A DNA stretch of 64,000 nucleotides. Origin: Meghimatium bilineatum. Taxonomy: Eukaryota; Mollusca; Gastropoda; Stylommatophora; Philomycidae. A program made the translations under genes and the position numbers. The stretch covers positions 16,543,944-16,607,943 of the forward strand of contig CM067304.1 in NCBI GenBank assembly GCA_034231615.1. The letters run 5' to 3'. This document shows positions 34,871-46,670 of the stretch, one piece after another; the stretch's first letter is position 1; each line of letters begins with the position of its first letter. The notes under the pieces were generated by a model. That model saw only the letters and a list, made by a program, of their open reading frames with translations, searched no databases and was not told where the DNA came from.

Positions 34871-35204
34871 AAGTTACCACCTTTAAATATCACAAGAGAC
34901 TGGTGACTTTAAATATCACGGATCCCAAATATGAGATGACGGCAACTAGCGAAATTAGCTTACGTTAAGACTCGAGATGGTGATGATTGTCAATGTTGAA
35001 TGTGATTTAATAAAGATAACTAATACAGTAAAGATAAATCTATAAAGCAAGTATATGACGCGTTTATTAGATGTTATTTAGAAGTTGATTGGCTGTTTCG
35101 TGGGACAATAAAATAATAATCAATCAATAATATCAATAAAACCCATAACCCTTCAGGGTCGTAGGGGTACCACATTGGAAGCATACTACATTGAATTAGA
35201 GAAT
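34871..35204. other. Segment present three times (copy B)
   Basis: Counterpart of 9,990-10,303 and 37,395-37,589. No gene. Confidence 0.6.
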
Positions 35205-35385
35205 GAATATGTGTGTTGTACTAGTTTCTGGCACCGCTGCGATATGTGTGTTGTACTAGTTTCTGGCACCGCTGCGATATGTGTGTTGTACTAGTTTCTG
35301 GCACCGCTGCGATATGTGTGTTGTACTAGTTTCTGGCACCGCTGCGATATGTGTGTTGTACTAGTTTCTGGCACCGCTGCGATAT
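35205..35385. repeat. 35-base minisatellite, 5 units (copy B)
   Basis: Same unit as 10,304-10,725, which has twelve. Confidence 0.97.
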
Positions 35386-35755
35386 TTGCATTTTTCGGCT
35401 CAGCTCAGAATTCGACAGGTTTTTAATTTGTGTGGACTTTAATATCCTGTGACAGTCTTCTATTATGCCACCATTCACCTGTATGTACCTGCTCTGCGCC
35501 ATGAACGTTTATCACCCCCTGTGTTCTTGGACATTACAGGACACAACATTTCACTGAATGACAGTTTTCAGTATGGAAATTGTAGCAGAGGTCGTTGATC
35601 TTAGCTTGACTACATCTATCCTAGAGAACGCGTATTCTGTCAGAAAACTCATCTAGTGTAATTAGATACCCAGTTGTCATTTATACACTTGAATAGGTAA
35701 CCGCAAATTAAATGCTATCAATGTGCATCTTCAAGGCGAGAAACAAATGACGAAG
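35386..35755. other. Intergenic spacer (copy B)
   Basis: Counterpart of 10,726-11,095. Nothing recognised. Confidence 0.5.
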
Positions 35756-36366
35756 GATGATAACCGCTACAGTTAAACAGTAATGTGGAGGTGGCACTTT
35801 GTGATGATAACTGCTACAGTTAAACAGTAATGTGGAGGTGGCACTTTGTGATGATAACCGCTACAGTTAAACAGTAATGTGGAGGTGGCACTTTGTGATG
35901 ATAACTGCTACAGTTAAACAGTAATGTGGAGGTGGCACTTTGTGATGATAACTGCTACAGTTAAACAGTAATGTGGAGGTGGCACTTTGTGATGATAACT
36001 GCTACAGTTAAACAGTAATGTGGAGGTGGCACTTTGTGATGATAACCGCTACAGTTAAACAGTAATGTGGAGGTGGCACTTTGTGATGATAACTGCTACA
36101 GTTAAACAGTAATGTGGAGGTGGCACTTTGTGATGATAACTGCTACAGTTAAACAGTAATGTGGAGGTGGCACTTTGTGATGATAACTGCTACAGTTAAA
36201 CAGTAATGTGGAGGTGGCACTTTGTGATGATAACTGCTACAGTTAAACAGTAATGTGGAGGTGGCACTTTGTGATGATAACTGCTACAGTTAAATAGTAA
36301 TGTGGAGGTGGCACTTTGTGATGATAACTGCTACAGTTAAACAGTAATGTGGAGGTGGCACTTTGT
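35756..36366. repeat. 47-base minisatellite, 13 units (copy B)
   Basis: Same unit as 11,096-11,989, which has nineteen. Nearly all units are the CTGCTAC/GGTGGC type, so copy B is more homogeneous. Confidence 0.97.
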
Positions 36367-36499
36367 GATGATAACTATCTGTTTTAAAAGTCATTTGTTA
36401 AAATGATCCACGCAACAATATATATATATAACCTGTATATGCTACCTGACAATGTTATGCGAAGACAACATACATTCTCTATTAACTTTTCTCTATTAA

Positions 36500-37589
36500 G
36501 ATACTGGTGACTTATGCTACCAAGCAGGATCTGACGAATATCCAGTTAAACTTTCACAAATTAAGGAAGACACCACCTTTAAATATCACAAGAGACTGGT
36601 GACTTATGCTACCAATCAGGATCTGACGAATATCCAGTTAAACTTCCACAAATATTAAAAGAAGTTACCACCTTTAAATATCACAAGAGACTGGTGACTT
36701 ATGCTACCAATCAGGATCTGACGAATATCCAGTTAAACTTTCACAAATATTAAAAGAAGTTACCACCTTTAAATATCACAAGAGACTGGTGACTTATGCT
36801 ACCAATCAGGATCTGACGAATATCCAGTTAAACTTCCACAAATATTAAAAGAAGTTACCACCTTTAAATAACAAAAGATACTGGTGACTTTAAATAACAA
36901 AAGATACTGGTGACTTTAAATATCACAAGATACTGGTGACTTTAAATAAAACAAGATACTGGTGACTTTAAATATCACAAGATACTGGTGACTTTAAATA
37001 TCATAAGATACTGGTGACTTTAAATATCACAAGAAACTGGTGACTTTAAATATCACAAGACACTGGTGACTTTAAATATCTCAAGAGACTGGTGACTTTA
37101 AATATCACAAGAAACTGGTGACTTTAAATATCACAAGACACTGGTGACTTTAAATATCACAAGAGACTGGTGACTTTAAATATCACAAGAGACTGGTGAC
37201 TTTAAATATCACAAGAGACTGGTGACTTTAAATATCACAAGAGACTGGAGACTTTAGATATCACAAGATACTGGTGACTTTAAATATCACAAGATACTGG
37301 TGACTTTAAATATCACAAGAGACTGGTGACTTTAAATATCACAAGAGACTGGTGACTTTAAATATCACAAGAGACTGGTGACTTTAAATATCACGGATCT
37401 CAAATATGAGATGACGGCAACTAGCGAAATTAGCTTACGTTAAGACTCGAGATGGTGATGGTTGTCAATGTTGAATGTGATTTAATAAAGATAACTAATA
37501 CAGTAAAGATCAATCTATAAAGCAAGTATATGACGCGTTTATTAGATGTTATTTAGAAGTTGATTGCCTGTTTCGTGGGACAATAATAA
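36500..37589. repeat. Copy C: LINE-derived minisatellite plus its flank
   Basis: Begins at GATACTGGTGACTTATGCTA, the equivalent of 34,709 inside the LINE fragment. Four ~95-base units follow (to about 36,880), then about twenty 26-base units (GACTGGTGACTTTAAATATC plus ACAAGA), then at 37,395 the ordinary downstream flank (equivalent of 34,919-35,110) to 37,589. The unit descends from the LINE codons around KSKILVTYATKQDLT and the following FKYLG-like region. Confidence 0.92.
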
Positions 37590-37954
37590 TAATAGAGACT
37601 ATTGAATTTTAAATTAGTGTCACTATTTTTGAAACAACCAATTAAACAAGAACATTTAAACTGTGGATAAACAACCAATCGTATATTGGTATCTAATAAA
37701 GAATAGCTAAGTGGGTGGTCCTGAATTTAATCAATCACCGAATCTAAGCTATTATCTTGGGTAACGTTGGACAGCCCACCTTGCTTTTTCTGCCATTCAT
37801 GTAAAGTTATTCTATTTCTTTACTATCGGCTGCCAAAACTGCTTCTCTATGTTGAGCTGAAGGTGGGTAAACCATCTGAAGGTGACCAAAGAAGCACTAC
37901 AAGGACTCGTTAAAGACCTCACTGAAAGCGTTTGAAATAGACCAAGACACGTGA
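37590..37954. other. Intergenic DNA, nothing recognised
   Basis: AT-rich, no repeats or gene seen. Confidence 0.4.
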
Positions 37955-39080
37955 GCACAAAATAGGTTATGCGATACTTACTTGATTGCCCAAATGCAGA
38001 ACAAAGAATACAATTATGCAGGACGCGAGCCTACCTACAAATTACCTCTGATAAGGAGCATACTCTACGCCCTGAAATTCTCAAAGTGAAAAGCAGTCGA
38101 CTTAAGAGAGTAAACTCTTAGATGGGCTTGGAGAGGACATTACACAAAGTATGTGCCAGTTGGAGGATATGTTACCTGATACGGAACGTGGTCGGAGGTG
38201 CAGGCTCTGATCTGCGAGAATTCCAGGGCCTGACAATCCTTTTGACTTGAACATTTGGTTTCATGCCTGGAGCAATAGAGAAGTTTGGCATAACCAGTAG
38301 TCAATTGGTAGTAGGTAATGAGCACAGTGAACCCTATCTTGGCTACAGTGGCTAGGAGCAGTGCATAGGTTGAAACCTACCTTCTTGGAGGTGTGATAGT
38401 TATTCTCTGGCTCTGTCCCGGGGTTGGCCGAAAATCCACAGACTTCCCAGCAATATAATGCCATTTAATGGCATTAGGTCAAAGAGCATGAGCCCATGGA
38501 CCGCTGGATCCGCAATCAACCAAGCAAATGGATGTGCTCGCAGACTGCGACACATGCCTGTATACTCAGTGACTTGATGAGCATCATTGTGAAAGAGCAA
38601 GCGGGATGCATTCGGGAACAGTGAAGGATTTTGTGAAAAATCACTGTGCGCGGAAAGTGGCTTATATCTTTGATTCCGGGACATGCGGGGGTCTGGGGTA
38701 ATGAGAGGGCAGATAGTTTGGTAGCACACGCAGCTACTACGGCTGTTGGCAGAGCGATGGATCGAGCAGATATTTTTAACACGTTGCGAAAAACGCGAGA
38801 AAAATGACTGTATAAGTAACGATGACTCTTGTTCCTGACAAAAATAAGAGAGCTTGGTTTGAAATGTGGTGTCGCTAGAAAGGAGCAGTTTCGTTGACGA
38901 GGAAGAATGATGGTCAATCAGCTGGGACTGAGACTGTCAGTCAACGTGTAATTGGAAATACACCAAAGAAGAGATCTGAGCACCTATGCGTTTGTCTGGA
39001 GTGAAAATTTGCCCGGAATACATTTAGGCCTTATATTGATTGCCCGGTTTGCAATGACACTAACTAACTATTATTCGCCA
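37955..39080 (+). mobile_element. RNase H-bearing LINE, plus strand, interrupted
   Basis: Same set as 4,487-6,655. The plus strand reads MRYLLDCPNAEQRIQLCRTR with EILKVKSSRLKR at the left. After an intrusion at about 38,175-38,515 the RNase H end reads PGHAGVWGNERADSLVAHAA (by frame change), then CPVCNDTN and an (ACTA)n tail at 39,060-39,072. The first half of RNase H, with the catalytic YTDGS block, is missing at the intrusion. Several stops and shifts: inactive. Confidence 0.85.
38175..38518. mobile_element. Unnamed interspersed element inside the LINE
   Basis: Interrupts the LINE ORF. Its right end GGTCAAAGAGCATGAGCCCA and TGGACCGCTGGATC followed by CAATCAACCAA matches 16,240-16,305 and, in part, 50,560-50,592. 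The left limit is approximate and no target duplication is read. Confidence 0.55.
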
Positions 39081-39220
39081 ATGAGTCTGTTCTTTTAATT
39101 ACCTCTGACCCCTCAGTGACTAGATCAGCATATCCATGTAATGCTTTAGACAACCGAGTGGATACATGATTTGTTAGAGTATGCTTTTTATTCATATATC
39201 TCGCCGTTATATACAGCCAT

Positions 39221-39840
39221 CATCATCATTAAGTGCCGTCTCCGCAACGAAGGTTGGCTGCAACGGATCTCCAACATCCCATGTCTTTTGTCTTGGTGGT
39301 GCATTCTGCTAGACTGTAACCTGTCCATCGTTTGATGTTACTCTCCCACTTGTATCTCTGCCTACCTCTTGTTCGCCTCCCTTTGACTTTACCCTCAAGT
39401 AAGGTCTTCAATAAGGTGTCATGTCTTTTAATGTGTCCAAAATAATTTTTTTTGCCTGATCTTTATTTCTCTTAGTAGTTCTTTCTTCATATTAAGTATC
39501 TTTAGCACCTCTTTATTTGTTTTCTTCTCTTTCCATGATGTTCTCCCTATTCTTCTGTATACCCACATTTCAAAGACATCAATTCTGTCTTCTAATTGTT
39601 TATTTAGTGTCCATGTTTCTGAGCCATACATTAATATAGAGTAGATATAGCATTTTATAATTCTCATTTTTAATTTGTTTGTAATTTGTTTAGATGTTAA
39701 TATTTTCCTCATGTCATTGAAGGTACTTTTAGCCACTCCTATTCTCCTTTAATATTTTCCTCGTGTCATTTAAGGTACTTTTAGCCACTCCTATTCTCCT
39801 TCTAACTTCTGTTTGAAACTCTTTCATTTGTGACTATGTG
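39221..39840 (-). mobile_element. LINE 3' end (RTE/Jockey-like), (TGA)n tail
   Basis: The minus strand reads ILMYGSETWTLNKQLEDRID, EMWVYRRIGRTSWKEKKTNK, then KGRRTRGRQRYKWESNIKRW and CWRSVAANL. This is a LINE C-terminal domain with one frame break between the two blocks near 39,420. It is 5'-truncated. The same subfamily tail is at 58,207-58,405. A ~55-base piece (AGGTACTTTTAGCCACTCCT) is duplicated at 39,720 and 39,773. Confidence 0.85.
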
Positions 39841-39859
39841 TCCAAGATATTGATAATGC

Positions 39860-40880
39860 TTTAGTTGTTGTAGTTTCTAGGTGCTAAAAGTGATTTATCT
39901 AGTTGTGATTAAACATATAACATGAATTTTGTTATATGAAAATATGTAATATGAACCGTGTTGGAACATAAAACCACTGTAATTTGCCTTTATAAGTCTA
40001 GAGATGTGTAAAATAGTGAGTTTGCTCGTTGCGAAAACTACGAAAAGTCACCTATCTAGCTGTGCAAAGTGATAAATGCATTGTGATTTTGTGTAAAAGT
40101 AAAGTAATGTGGTTTCATATTGCGTGATAATTTAGAAACTGATAAAACATAATGTTTGTCATATGGACATGTGTTAAAAGCGGTTTACCTATCTGTGAAT
40201 AGTGATAAACAGAAGCTAGTGCGAATATACTGAGAATATTTTGTTATATGAGTTTATATGAACAACCAAAAACGACAAATAGCCACTCCATAATTCTGAA
40301 CCTCTAATACTACTTAGCTCGTGAATTACACGAAAAATGTCCCCGTGTTGACCTTTTTGTATATTTTTTGTTATCTCCCCTTGCCGATAAGCTGCGTCAG
40401 GTTCGTGGAGTTTAATTGCCTCGTTATCAGTTGTTAATGGTGGCAGTTGTCAAGGGTGGATGTCTTTGTTAGTGTGTTTTATGAATGGTGTGTGTTATAA
40501 TCCTGAATACGTTTATTTTAACTGGTAGCTTTTGTAATAAATAAAGTAGTTGTATTTAAATGTAAATAATTCAACATGTATAAGAAAATGAAATGTGATA
40601 AACACATGTTACATTCATGACACACGTGATTAATGGTGAGAAGGCATGGGTGCTAACCATGGTATCATGCTGTGCCGCGGTGTGATGACAGGTGTCATCT
40701 GGGCGATGACCCCACGCGATCAGGTGGTAAGCCCACACGGCCGGTCGGTGATCTCGCGATGGCGCGGTATAGCACGACCTTTATACGCCCCGTATTTTGT
40801 TCTTTGATCTATATATTGTACAGATAAGTAACATGACACGACCTGCACGACCTCTGCACGACCTGCACGACATCACCCTA
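39860..40880 (-). mobile_element. Second foldback-family locus, right-arm-like
   Basis: The inner-subrepeat motifs of the right arm (AGTGATTTATCTAGTTGTGA, GTGATAATTTAGAAACTGAT, GCTAGTGCGAATATACTGAG) run to about 40,250. The conserved block follows (TCGTGGAGTTTAATTGCCTC, ATCAGTTGTTAATGG), then the outer ~95-base unit (CCCCGTATTTTGTTCTTTGA) at 40,785-40,850. Diverged from the 20-26 kb element, so the family is dispersed. No opposite arm is found next to it. Confidence 0.8.
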
Positions 40881-41560
40881 TAGTGTCAGCTGTCGTTACC
40901 TCGCATTAACGGGGGAATCTTGTAAGGGAATTTCTTCGAGTTTCTGGTGAGTCACTATATGTATGTATGTTTATATATACAATCAAACACAGCTATATAC
41001 TTGTTTCAGGTATATGAAAGATATACATAATTATTTTGTTCATTATAATAACTTAAAGTGTCTGACACACCATTAATTCCCACAATCAGATAACAGGGCT
41101 TGTGAGTACTCGCTGTGGTCTGTTCACACGCACGGAGCGAAGAAAAGCCATTAGTGTCAGCTGTCGTTACCTGACGTTATCGGGGGAATCTTGTAAGGGA
41201 ATTTCTTAGCGAAAATTATTTAAAAGTTTTTCTGGCTCAAAACAAAGATTATGTAAGCCAGCTTATAAATATGGTAATATTTACATTATTGAATTGAATA
41301 TCGAAAACACCCAGAAAAAAATAATTCTATTGGATACCAAACAATATTTTGTGAAATATATCTAGTTGTTAGAATAAATATGGTTGCTCTATACACGATC
41401 TTGCATACACCACGCCCAACCACTCGCTAATCAGTGCACACCCGCTCTATGACCCTACGCTTTCAGCGCTCTCGCAACACGTGCAAGACCTCGCTATGAC
41501 CTAGAGAAAAGCCCCAGCATGCCACCATCAGATAAGGTCATGTTAACAACCGGCACTCAC
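40881..41560. other. Foldback-related DNA with a 53-base direct repeat
   Basis: AGTGTCAGCTGTCGTTACCT plus GGGGGAATCTTGTAAGGGAA occurs at 40,882-40,935 and 41,152-41,206. At 41,400-41,470 the reverse complement (GCGTAGGGTCATAGAGCGGG) matches 20,298-20,370 in the left arm of the large foldback element. No gene. Confidence 0.6.
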
Positions 41561-41880
41561 CAATACAAGAGGGTGAAGGTGGGGTTATGCTGACCTCATT
41601 CACTGATAGTGGAAATTTTCTTTATCATGACCACTATATGGAAAACCACACTACCAACCACCCCCCCCCCTCACATACACACACATTTTGACCGGGTTCA
41701 GCCGCCGGGTCCGATGACCGGAGTCGACCGGTCGATAACCTCGCCGCGCGGTGACCTCGTCGTCCTATTGGCTGTGGATTGCTGTGGTACCACGTGGTGC
41801 CACAGCAACTGATCGATATCCTACAGCAACTGATCGATACCCACAGTCCACAGCTACTGATTGATTCATACGTCTAATAC
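41561..41880. other. GC-rich patch, no recognised gene
   Basis: At 41,690-41,800 the sequence is unusually GC-rich (GGTTCAGCCGCCGGGTCCGA). TTTTGACCGGGTTCA resembles the GTTGACCGGGTTCACACC block of the foldback arm, so this may be another family piece. Confidence 0.4.
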
Positions 41881-42068
41881 TACTAACGTGCATTGGGGAG
41901 TATAGAACAGGGAGACTATGGGTACACAAAGTGTACTAGGGAGTGTAGAAAAGTGAAACTATGGGTGCATAAAATGAACTTGGTAGCGTAGAAAAGTGAG
42001 ACTATGGGTACATAAAATGCACTTGGGAGTGTAGAAAAGTGAGACTATGGGTACGAAAGTGCACTTGG
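41881..42068. repeat. ~44-base repeat, four units
   Basis: GGGAGTGTAGAAAAGTGAGA plus CTATGGGTACATAAAATGCACTT-type units. Single diverged units continue to about 42,080, and a similar phrase recurs near 43,905. Confidence 0.8.
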
Positions 42069-42540
42069 ACGTAAAAGTGCCCTTGAAACCATAGACACAT
42101 TGCGAAGTGGAAATGAGTATAAATAATAGTTACTGTGTATGTGGCTGAAACTGGAACAGAAATGAAGAAAAATAACACTAAAAGCAATGAAAACAGAACA
42201 GACATAAAAATGGAAATGTAGATAGAGTATATAGATTGGTTGTATTTAGGCCTCGTACTAACCAAAAAAGATGAAGAAAGGGGCCAATATAAATCATGAA
42301 GACAGACAAAATGCACAAAAGTGGAGAGGCAGATAGAAAATATTGTGCAAAAAGACAGAAAAAAAGAAGAAAATGAAAGTTAAAATCCCTGAAGAACATA
42401 GAACAGCCACGAAGGTGGATATGAGTCTGGAGAATATTGATTGTACATATAACTAAAACTGGCCACGATGATGACGAACAGGGACATTATAAATTCTGAT
42501 TACAGATAAAAGGGGACGAAAGTGCTTTAGTAACTATCAA
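42069..42540. other. Intergenic DNA, nothing recognised
   Basis: Purine-rich plus strand. The minus-strand frames here are a composition effect. Confidence 0.4.
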
Positions 42541-43310
42541 TTCTTGATTCTTTATTACAAACTAGCAACCCAGAATACGGGACATTCCCATAAGTGCTTC
42601 GCTCTCCTTTCCAGCAGTGATTCGAGTGTGTGTAGAATCAAAGTCCCAATTAGATGTTTATGTGATCTTCGGTTCTTTCCAAAAAGAGTACATTTTCCTC
42701 CCTTATCTCTAATCACTTCTATTTCTGTCATTCTTTGTAGGTGTATGTTTTCAGTCTCATTGTCAACGTGTTAATTTTGCAATGAATTTATGACTGCTTT
42801 AATTAAGTCAGCTTTATCTATTCGCAGTTCTGTGCCGTCAATTACAGCATTACCTGCCAATGGATTAGCCCTTTCCTTTCCCCTGACTCCGGCGTGAAAC
42901 GGGAAGTTTATCCAGTAATGCTCTGTACAACTGCGTTGTTCAATAACGCAACATATTACTTTCTCAGGATGCTATTTTCTATCTTGCGCAGCATGCATTG
43001 AGATCAAGTGAGTATTACCGAGTGGTTTGATGTATCATTTATCAACCAACTCATTGCTGCTGTAACCTATTTTCATCATCATGCTTGATGTGATAGTAGA
43101 GTATGCAGATGATATCTCAACCAACTTTAAGCCGTTTCTATAGGCAACAAAACCTCAAACGCATTTATTTGTATTTCTATTGACTAAGCTATATGTGTAT
43201 ATAACTATGTCTTATGGTTTAGAGTGTAACTGGGCGAACTCTTTTACTGTAACGTCTGCCATGATACCAGTCCATTTCCGACACGATTTATCTTGTTGAA
43301 TTATTACGTT
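42541..43310 (-). mobile_element. RNase H-bearing LINE 3' end, (AATCAAG)n tail
   Basis: Colinear on the minus strand with 62,178-62,705 and 62,860-63,540. The tail is TTCTTGATTCTTTATTA, then GGGACATTCCCATAAGTGCT. It contains decayed RNase H sequence (the equivalent of TTTCTATCTTGCGCAGCATGC at 42,980, and of the GHARVRGNEKAD region near 42,880). Heavily mutated with no usable frame. Confidence 0.8.
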
Positions 43311-43934
43311 AGTAGGTGAATTTTTCTCAATGTCTACCTGTTATCTCATTATGTGACCTACTATCCATCACTATGGCCTGCTATCCCTTGCTATGACCTT
43401 ATATCCCTTGCTATTCCCTGCTATGACCTGCTATCAACTCTTCTGCAGTTCTTCAGAAATAATACGATACATGACAATCTAGACCAGTGAGAATATGGGT
43501 AAATAAAATGGAGAAATGTGCAGATGTATAAAGAGAAAAGTGATGCAGCAGGTCATTGGGACATAGAACAGACAATTACGTTAAGATTAGGATAAAAAAT
43601 ATTGGTTTGTTATATGACTGAAACTGACGGCGAAGATCAAGTAGTAGCCCAATATAATCCATGACGACAGAGAGAGGGTGGTGAACATGCGTTTAGACAA
43701 CACAAATATGCGAATATGCCCTCATTAAGGGAGGCATTTGAATTGAATAGAGAGAAATGTGATGGAATGTTACATGAAGACATGAACAATACGAAAGTGG
43801 AGATTAAGAGATGAACAACGGCTGGTTATATAACTGAAACTGGCCAGGAGGATGAATAAGAAAAATTATAATCCACGAAGACAGAAAACGTAGTGAAAAT
43901 GCGCTTGGGCCCATAGAAAAATGAAAATATTGGT
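43311..43934. other. Intergenic DNA with a short pyrimidine repeat
   Basis: At 43,360-43,440 several irregular units of CTATGACCTGCTATCCCTTG type occur. No gene. Confidence 0.45.
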
Positions 43935-43948
43935 CCTAGAGGGGAGAT

Positions 43949-45008
43949 GACCATCTAACTAGAAAATATTTTTACTCTTTACGGCATCCCGACGAAATAC
44001 GTCAATATCATGAAAGCTTTCTACTCCGATACGGCTTGTTGTGTAAGAACAGAAAGTGGTTTTTATCCAGCTGGTTTCCAGTAACAATGGGAGCAAAACA
44101 AGGTTGTGTTTTGTCCCCAGTACTGTTTTGCATCGCGATTGACTGGGTGGTAAGCAAATGCACAGACCAAAACCAACTATGAATCAAATGGGTAAACAAC
44201 AAAACCCTGGAATATCTAACCTTCGCAGATGATATTGCTCTACTGAGTTCAACTCACCAAGATCTCCAAGAAAAAAAGAAAGATTCAAATTTTTCGCGCA
44301 ACAGATAGGCCTTCAAATAAACACACGTAAATCGAAAATCATTAACATTATCGGCCTGACATAATCAATTAAACTAAATGATAATATACTAGACAACGTT
44401 TCAAATTTCGTATATTTGGGAAGCAAGATAACAGCAGACGGGTATACCAACTCAGAAATCAAGACTCGAATCGCTCTTGCCTCCAACTCATTTAACAAAC
44501 TCTCAAAAATCTAGAGATCGAAGATCGCAAGTAAACACACCTACTGCAATTATTCAATGCAAGTGTGATTCCATCATTGACATATGGATGTGAAAGTTGG
44601 ACATCTACCGCAATAATGGATAAGAAGTTAGTTGCTTTCAAAAATAGATGTCTCAGAAAAATCACAAATACTAATTGGAAAGACTTCAAATCAAACGACA
44701 TACTCAGAGAGGAGACAAAACAGGAATATGTGACGAACATCATCAGAAAACGTCGCTGGTCATACATCGGCCACATTTTTAGAATGAAGGAATACATAAT
44801 TCTACGACAAGCCTTCATGTGGACACCAGACGGAAAAAGAAAACAGGGTATACCAAAAACAACGCCCAGATGAACTGTTATGAATGAATTAAAATCAACA
44901 GGCATAAATGCGCAAGATCTGCAATCCTTGGCAACTGACCGACAGGCATGGAGAACTATGACATTCGCCCTATGTGCCAAACTTGGCAAAAGAGGAACTG
45001 ACTGACTG
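43949..45008 (+). mobile_element. LINE 3' half with 11-base target-site duplication
   Basis: The plus strand reads YGIPTKYVNIMKAFYSDTAC, a motif B region around GAKQGCVLSPVLFCIAIDWV, LTFADDIALLSS (motif C intact), FVYLGSKITADG, then LTYGCESWTSTAIMDKKLVA and IIRKRRWSYIGHIFRMKEYI. At least two frame changes and a few stops interrupt it. AGAGGGGAGAT flanks it at 43,938-43,948 and 45,009-45,019. The (ACTG)n tail touches the right repeat. The N-terminal endonuclease is absent (5' truncation). Confidence 0.93.
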
Positions 45009-45019
45009 AGAGGGGAGAT

Positions 45020-45163
45020 AGTTGGGATGATTAAAGCGATAAGCAAGCAAAGTGGCGATATGTTCGAGAAAAGAGATGAATCATGGCCTTGAGAGTGTAG
45101 AAACCTGACAATGTGGGACATGTTGAATGAGAATGAGCTAACATGACAGCGAATAAACTAGAT
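45020..45163. other. Spacer
   Basis: Short unique sequence between the LINE and the minisatellites. Confidence 0.4.
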
Positions 45164-45612
45164 AATGTGGAATATGGATAATGTGGAATATGGATAATGT
45201 GGAATATGGATAATGTGGAATATGGATAATGTGGAATATGGATAATGTGGAATATGGATAATGTGGAATATGGAGAATGTGGAATATGGATAATGTGGAA
45301 TATGGATAATGTGGAATATGGATAATGTGGAATATGGAGAATGAGAATATGGAGAATGTGGAATATGGAGAATGTGGAATATGGAGAATGTGGAATATGG
45401 ATAATGTGGAATATGGATAATGTGGAATATGGATAATGTGGAATATGGAGAATGAGAATATGGAGAATGTGGAATATGGAGAATGTGGAATATGGATAAT
45501 GAGAATATGGATAATGTGGAATATGGATAATGTGGAATATGGATAATGAGAATATGGAGAATGTGGAATATGGAGAATGTGGAATATGGAGAATGTGGAA
45601 TATGGAGAATGA
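45164..45612. repeat. 16-base minisatellite
   Basis: The unit is GGATAATGTGGAATAT, with GGAGAAT and a shorter GAGAATAT variant. The variants recur in blocks (a GGAGAATGAGAATATGGAGA phrase returns about every 120 bases). The minus strand is open for 167 codons only because the unit lacks stops. Confidence 0.95.
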
Positions 45613-45624
45613 TAAAAGCGTATT

Positions 45625-45870
45625 TTACTATAGAACACTTCTATTTGTCCGACTTAGTATTTTACTATATAACCCTTCTATTTGTCCGACTTAGTATTTT
45701 ACTATAGAACCCTTCTATGTGTCCGACTTAGTATTTTACTATAGAACCATTCTGTGTGTCCGACTTAGTATTTTTACTACAGAACCCTTCTGTGTGTCCG
45801 ACTTAGTATTTTACTATATAATCATTTTTTGTGTCCGACTTTGTATTTTACTATATAAGCCATTCGTGCA
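45625..45870. repeat. 37-base minisatellite, about six units
   Basis: TTAGTATTTTACTATAGAAC plus CCTTCTATGTGTCCGAC. It decays rightwards into looser units (TATTTTACTATATA-CCCATCT) as far as about 46,160. Confidence 0.9.
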
Positions 45871-46159
45871 CTAGGCAAATGACAAGTATTTTACTATATA
45901 TCCCATCTATGCGACAAGCATACAAGTACATAAATATTTTATTATATACCCCATCATTATGGGCCAAGAAAATAATCACATTTTCTATATATCCCATCTG
46001 TTGTGTCTGATGATACAGATAAAAAGACCGTATTTTACTATATATCCAATCTGCGTACCAGGCAAACAGCTTAATAACCAATAGTTTACAATATATGTCA
46101 TCCGTGCGCCAGTCAGAACCGATCAAAAACCTATATTTTATATTACACACCATCTGTGT

Positions 46160-46670
46160 GCCGTCATGAGTAAGTCATGGGGACCCACAGCCACTCGCAC
46201 CAACACAAAATAATATTGCACTATGACGAATAGCATGTACCAGACAAAAATTAATAGATTGGGGTATTAGTGAGTCATGGGAACCTTCTGCCATTTCCAT
46301 CAACATGTACACATTTTTAAATACGATGAGTATCATGGGCCAGGAAAAACAGTATATTTAAATTTGTATATTAGTGAGCTATAGGAACCCTCGCCATTTC
46401 TGTGTCGTCATGAGTGAGTCAAGGAAACCCGGGTCCACTTTCACCAGCATGAAATAATATTACAATATGATGTGTCAGGCAAAAAAAAATATATAAAAAC
46501 AAAATTGGGGTATGAGTGAGTCATGGGAACCTTCTGCCACTTCAACCACACGTAATAATATTTAAATACAATAAATAACATGTGCCATGCACATACACAC
46601 TAAATTAAAAATATGTGTTATGGGTGAGTCATGGGAACCCGGGCACTTCCACCAACACTTAATATTTCAG
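46160..46670. repeat. ~110-base degenerate repeat
   Basis: About five units each starting GAGTGAGTCATGGGAACC, with a CATTTCCACCAACA-AATAAT middle and an ATGTGCCAGGCAAAA end. Probably grown from the same ancestral sequence as the 45.9 kb units, which share ATGTGCCAGG. Confidence 0.8.

Larger units (their letters stand above)
27330..36499. repeat. Segmental duplication, copy B
   Basis: Colinear with 1-12,127. It lacks the 4,487-6,655 LINE, the 8,424-8,881 LINE and the ~180-base block at 455-637, and it has an enlarged 41-base array. The right edge (36,499) jumps directly into a further partial copy of its own LINE-derived segment (36,500-37,589). Confidence 0.93.

Noticed and set aside
44492-45121. 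Minus-strand 209-codon ORF
   Set aside because: Antisense shadow of the LINE at 43,949-45,008.
45138-45638. Minus-strand 166-codon ORF of HSPYSTFSIFHI repeats
   Set aside because: Product of the 16-base minisatellite.
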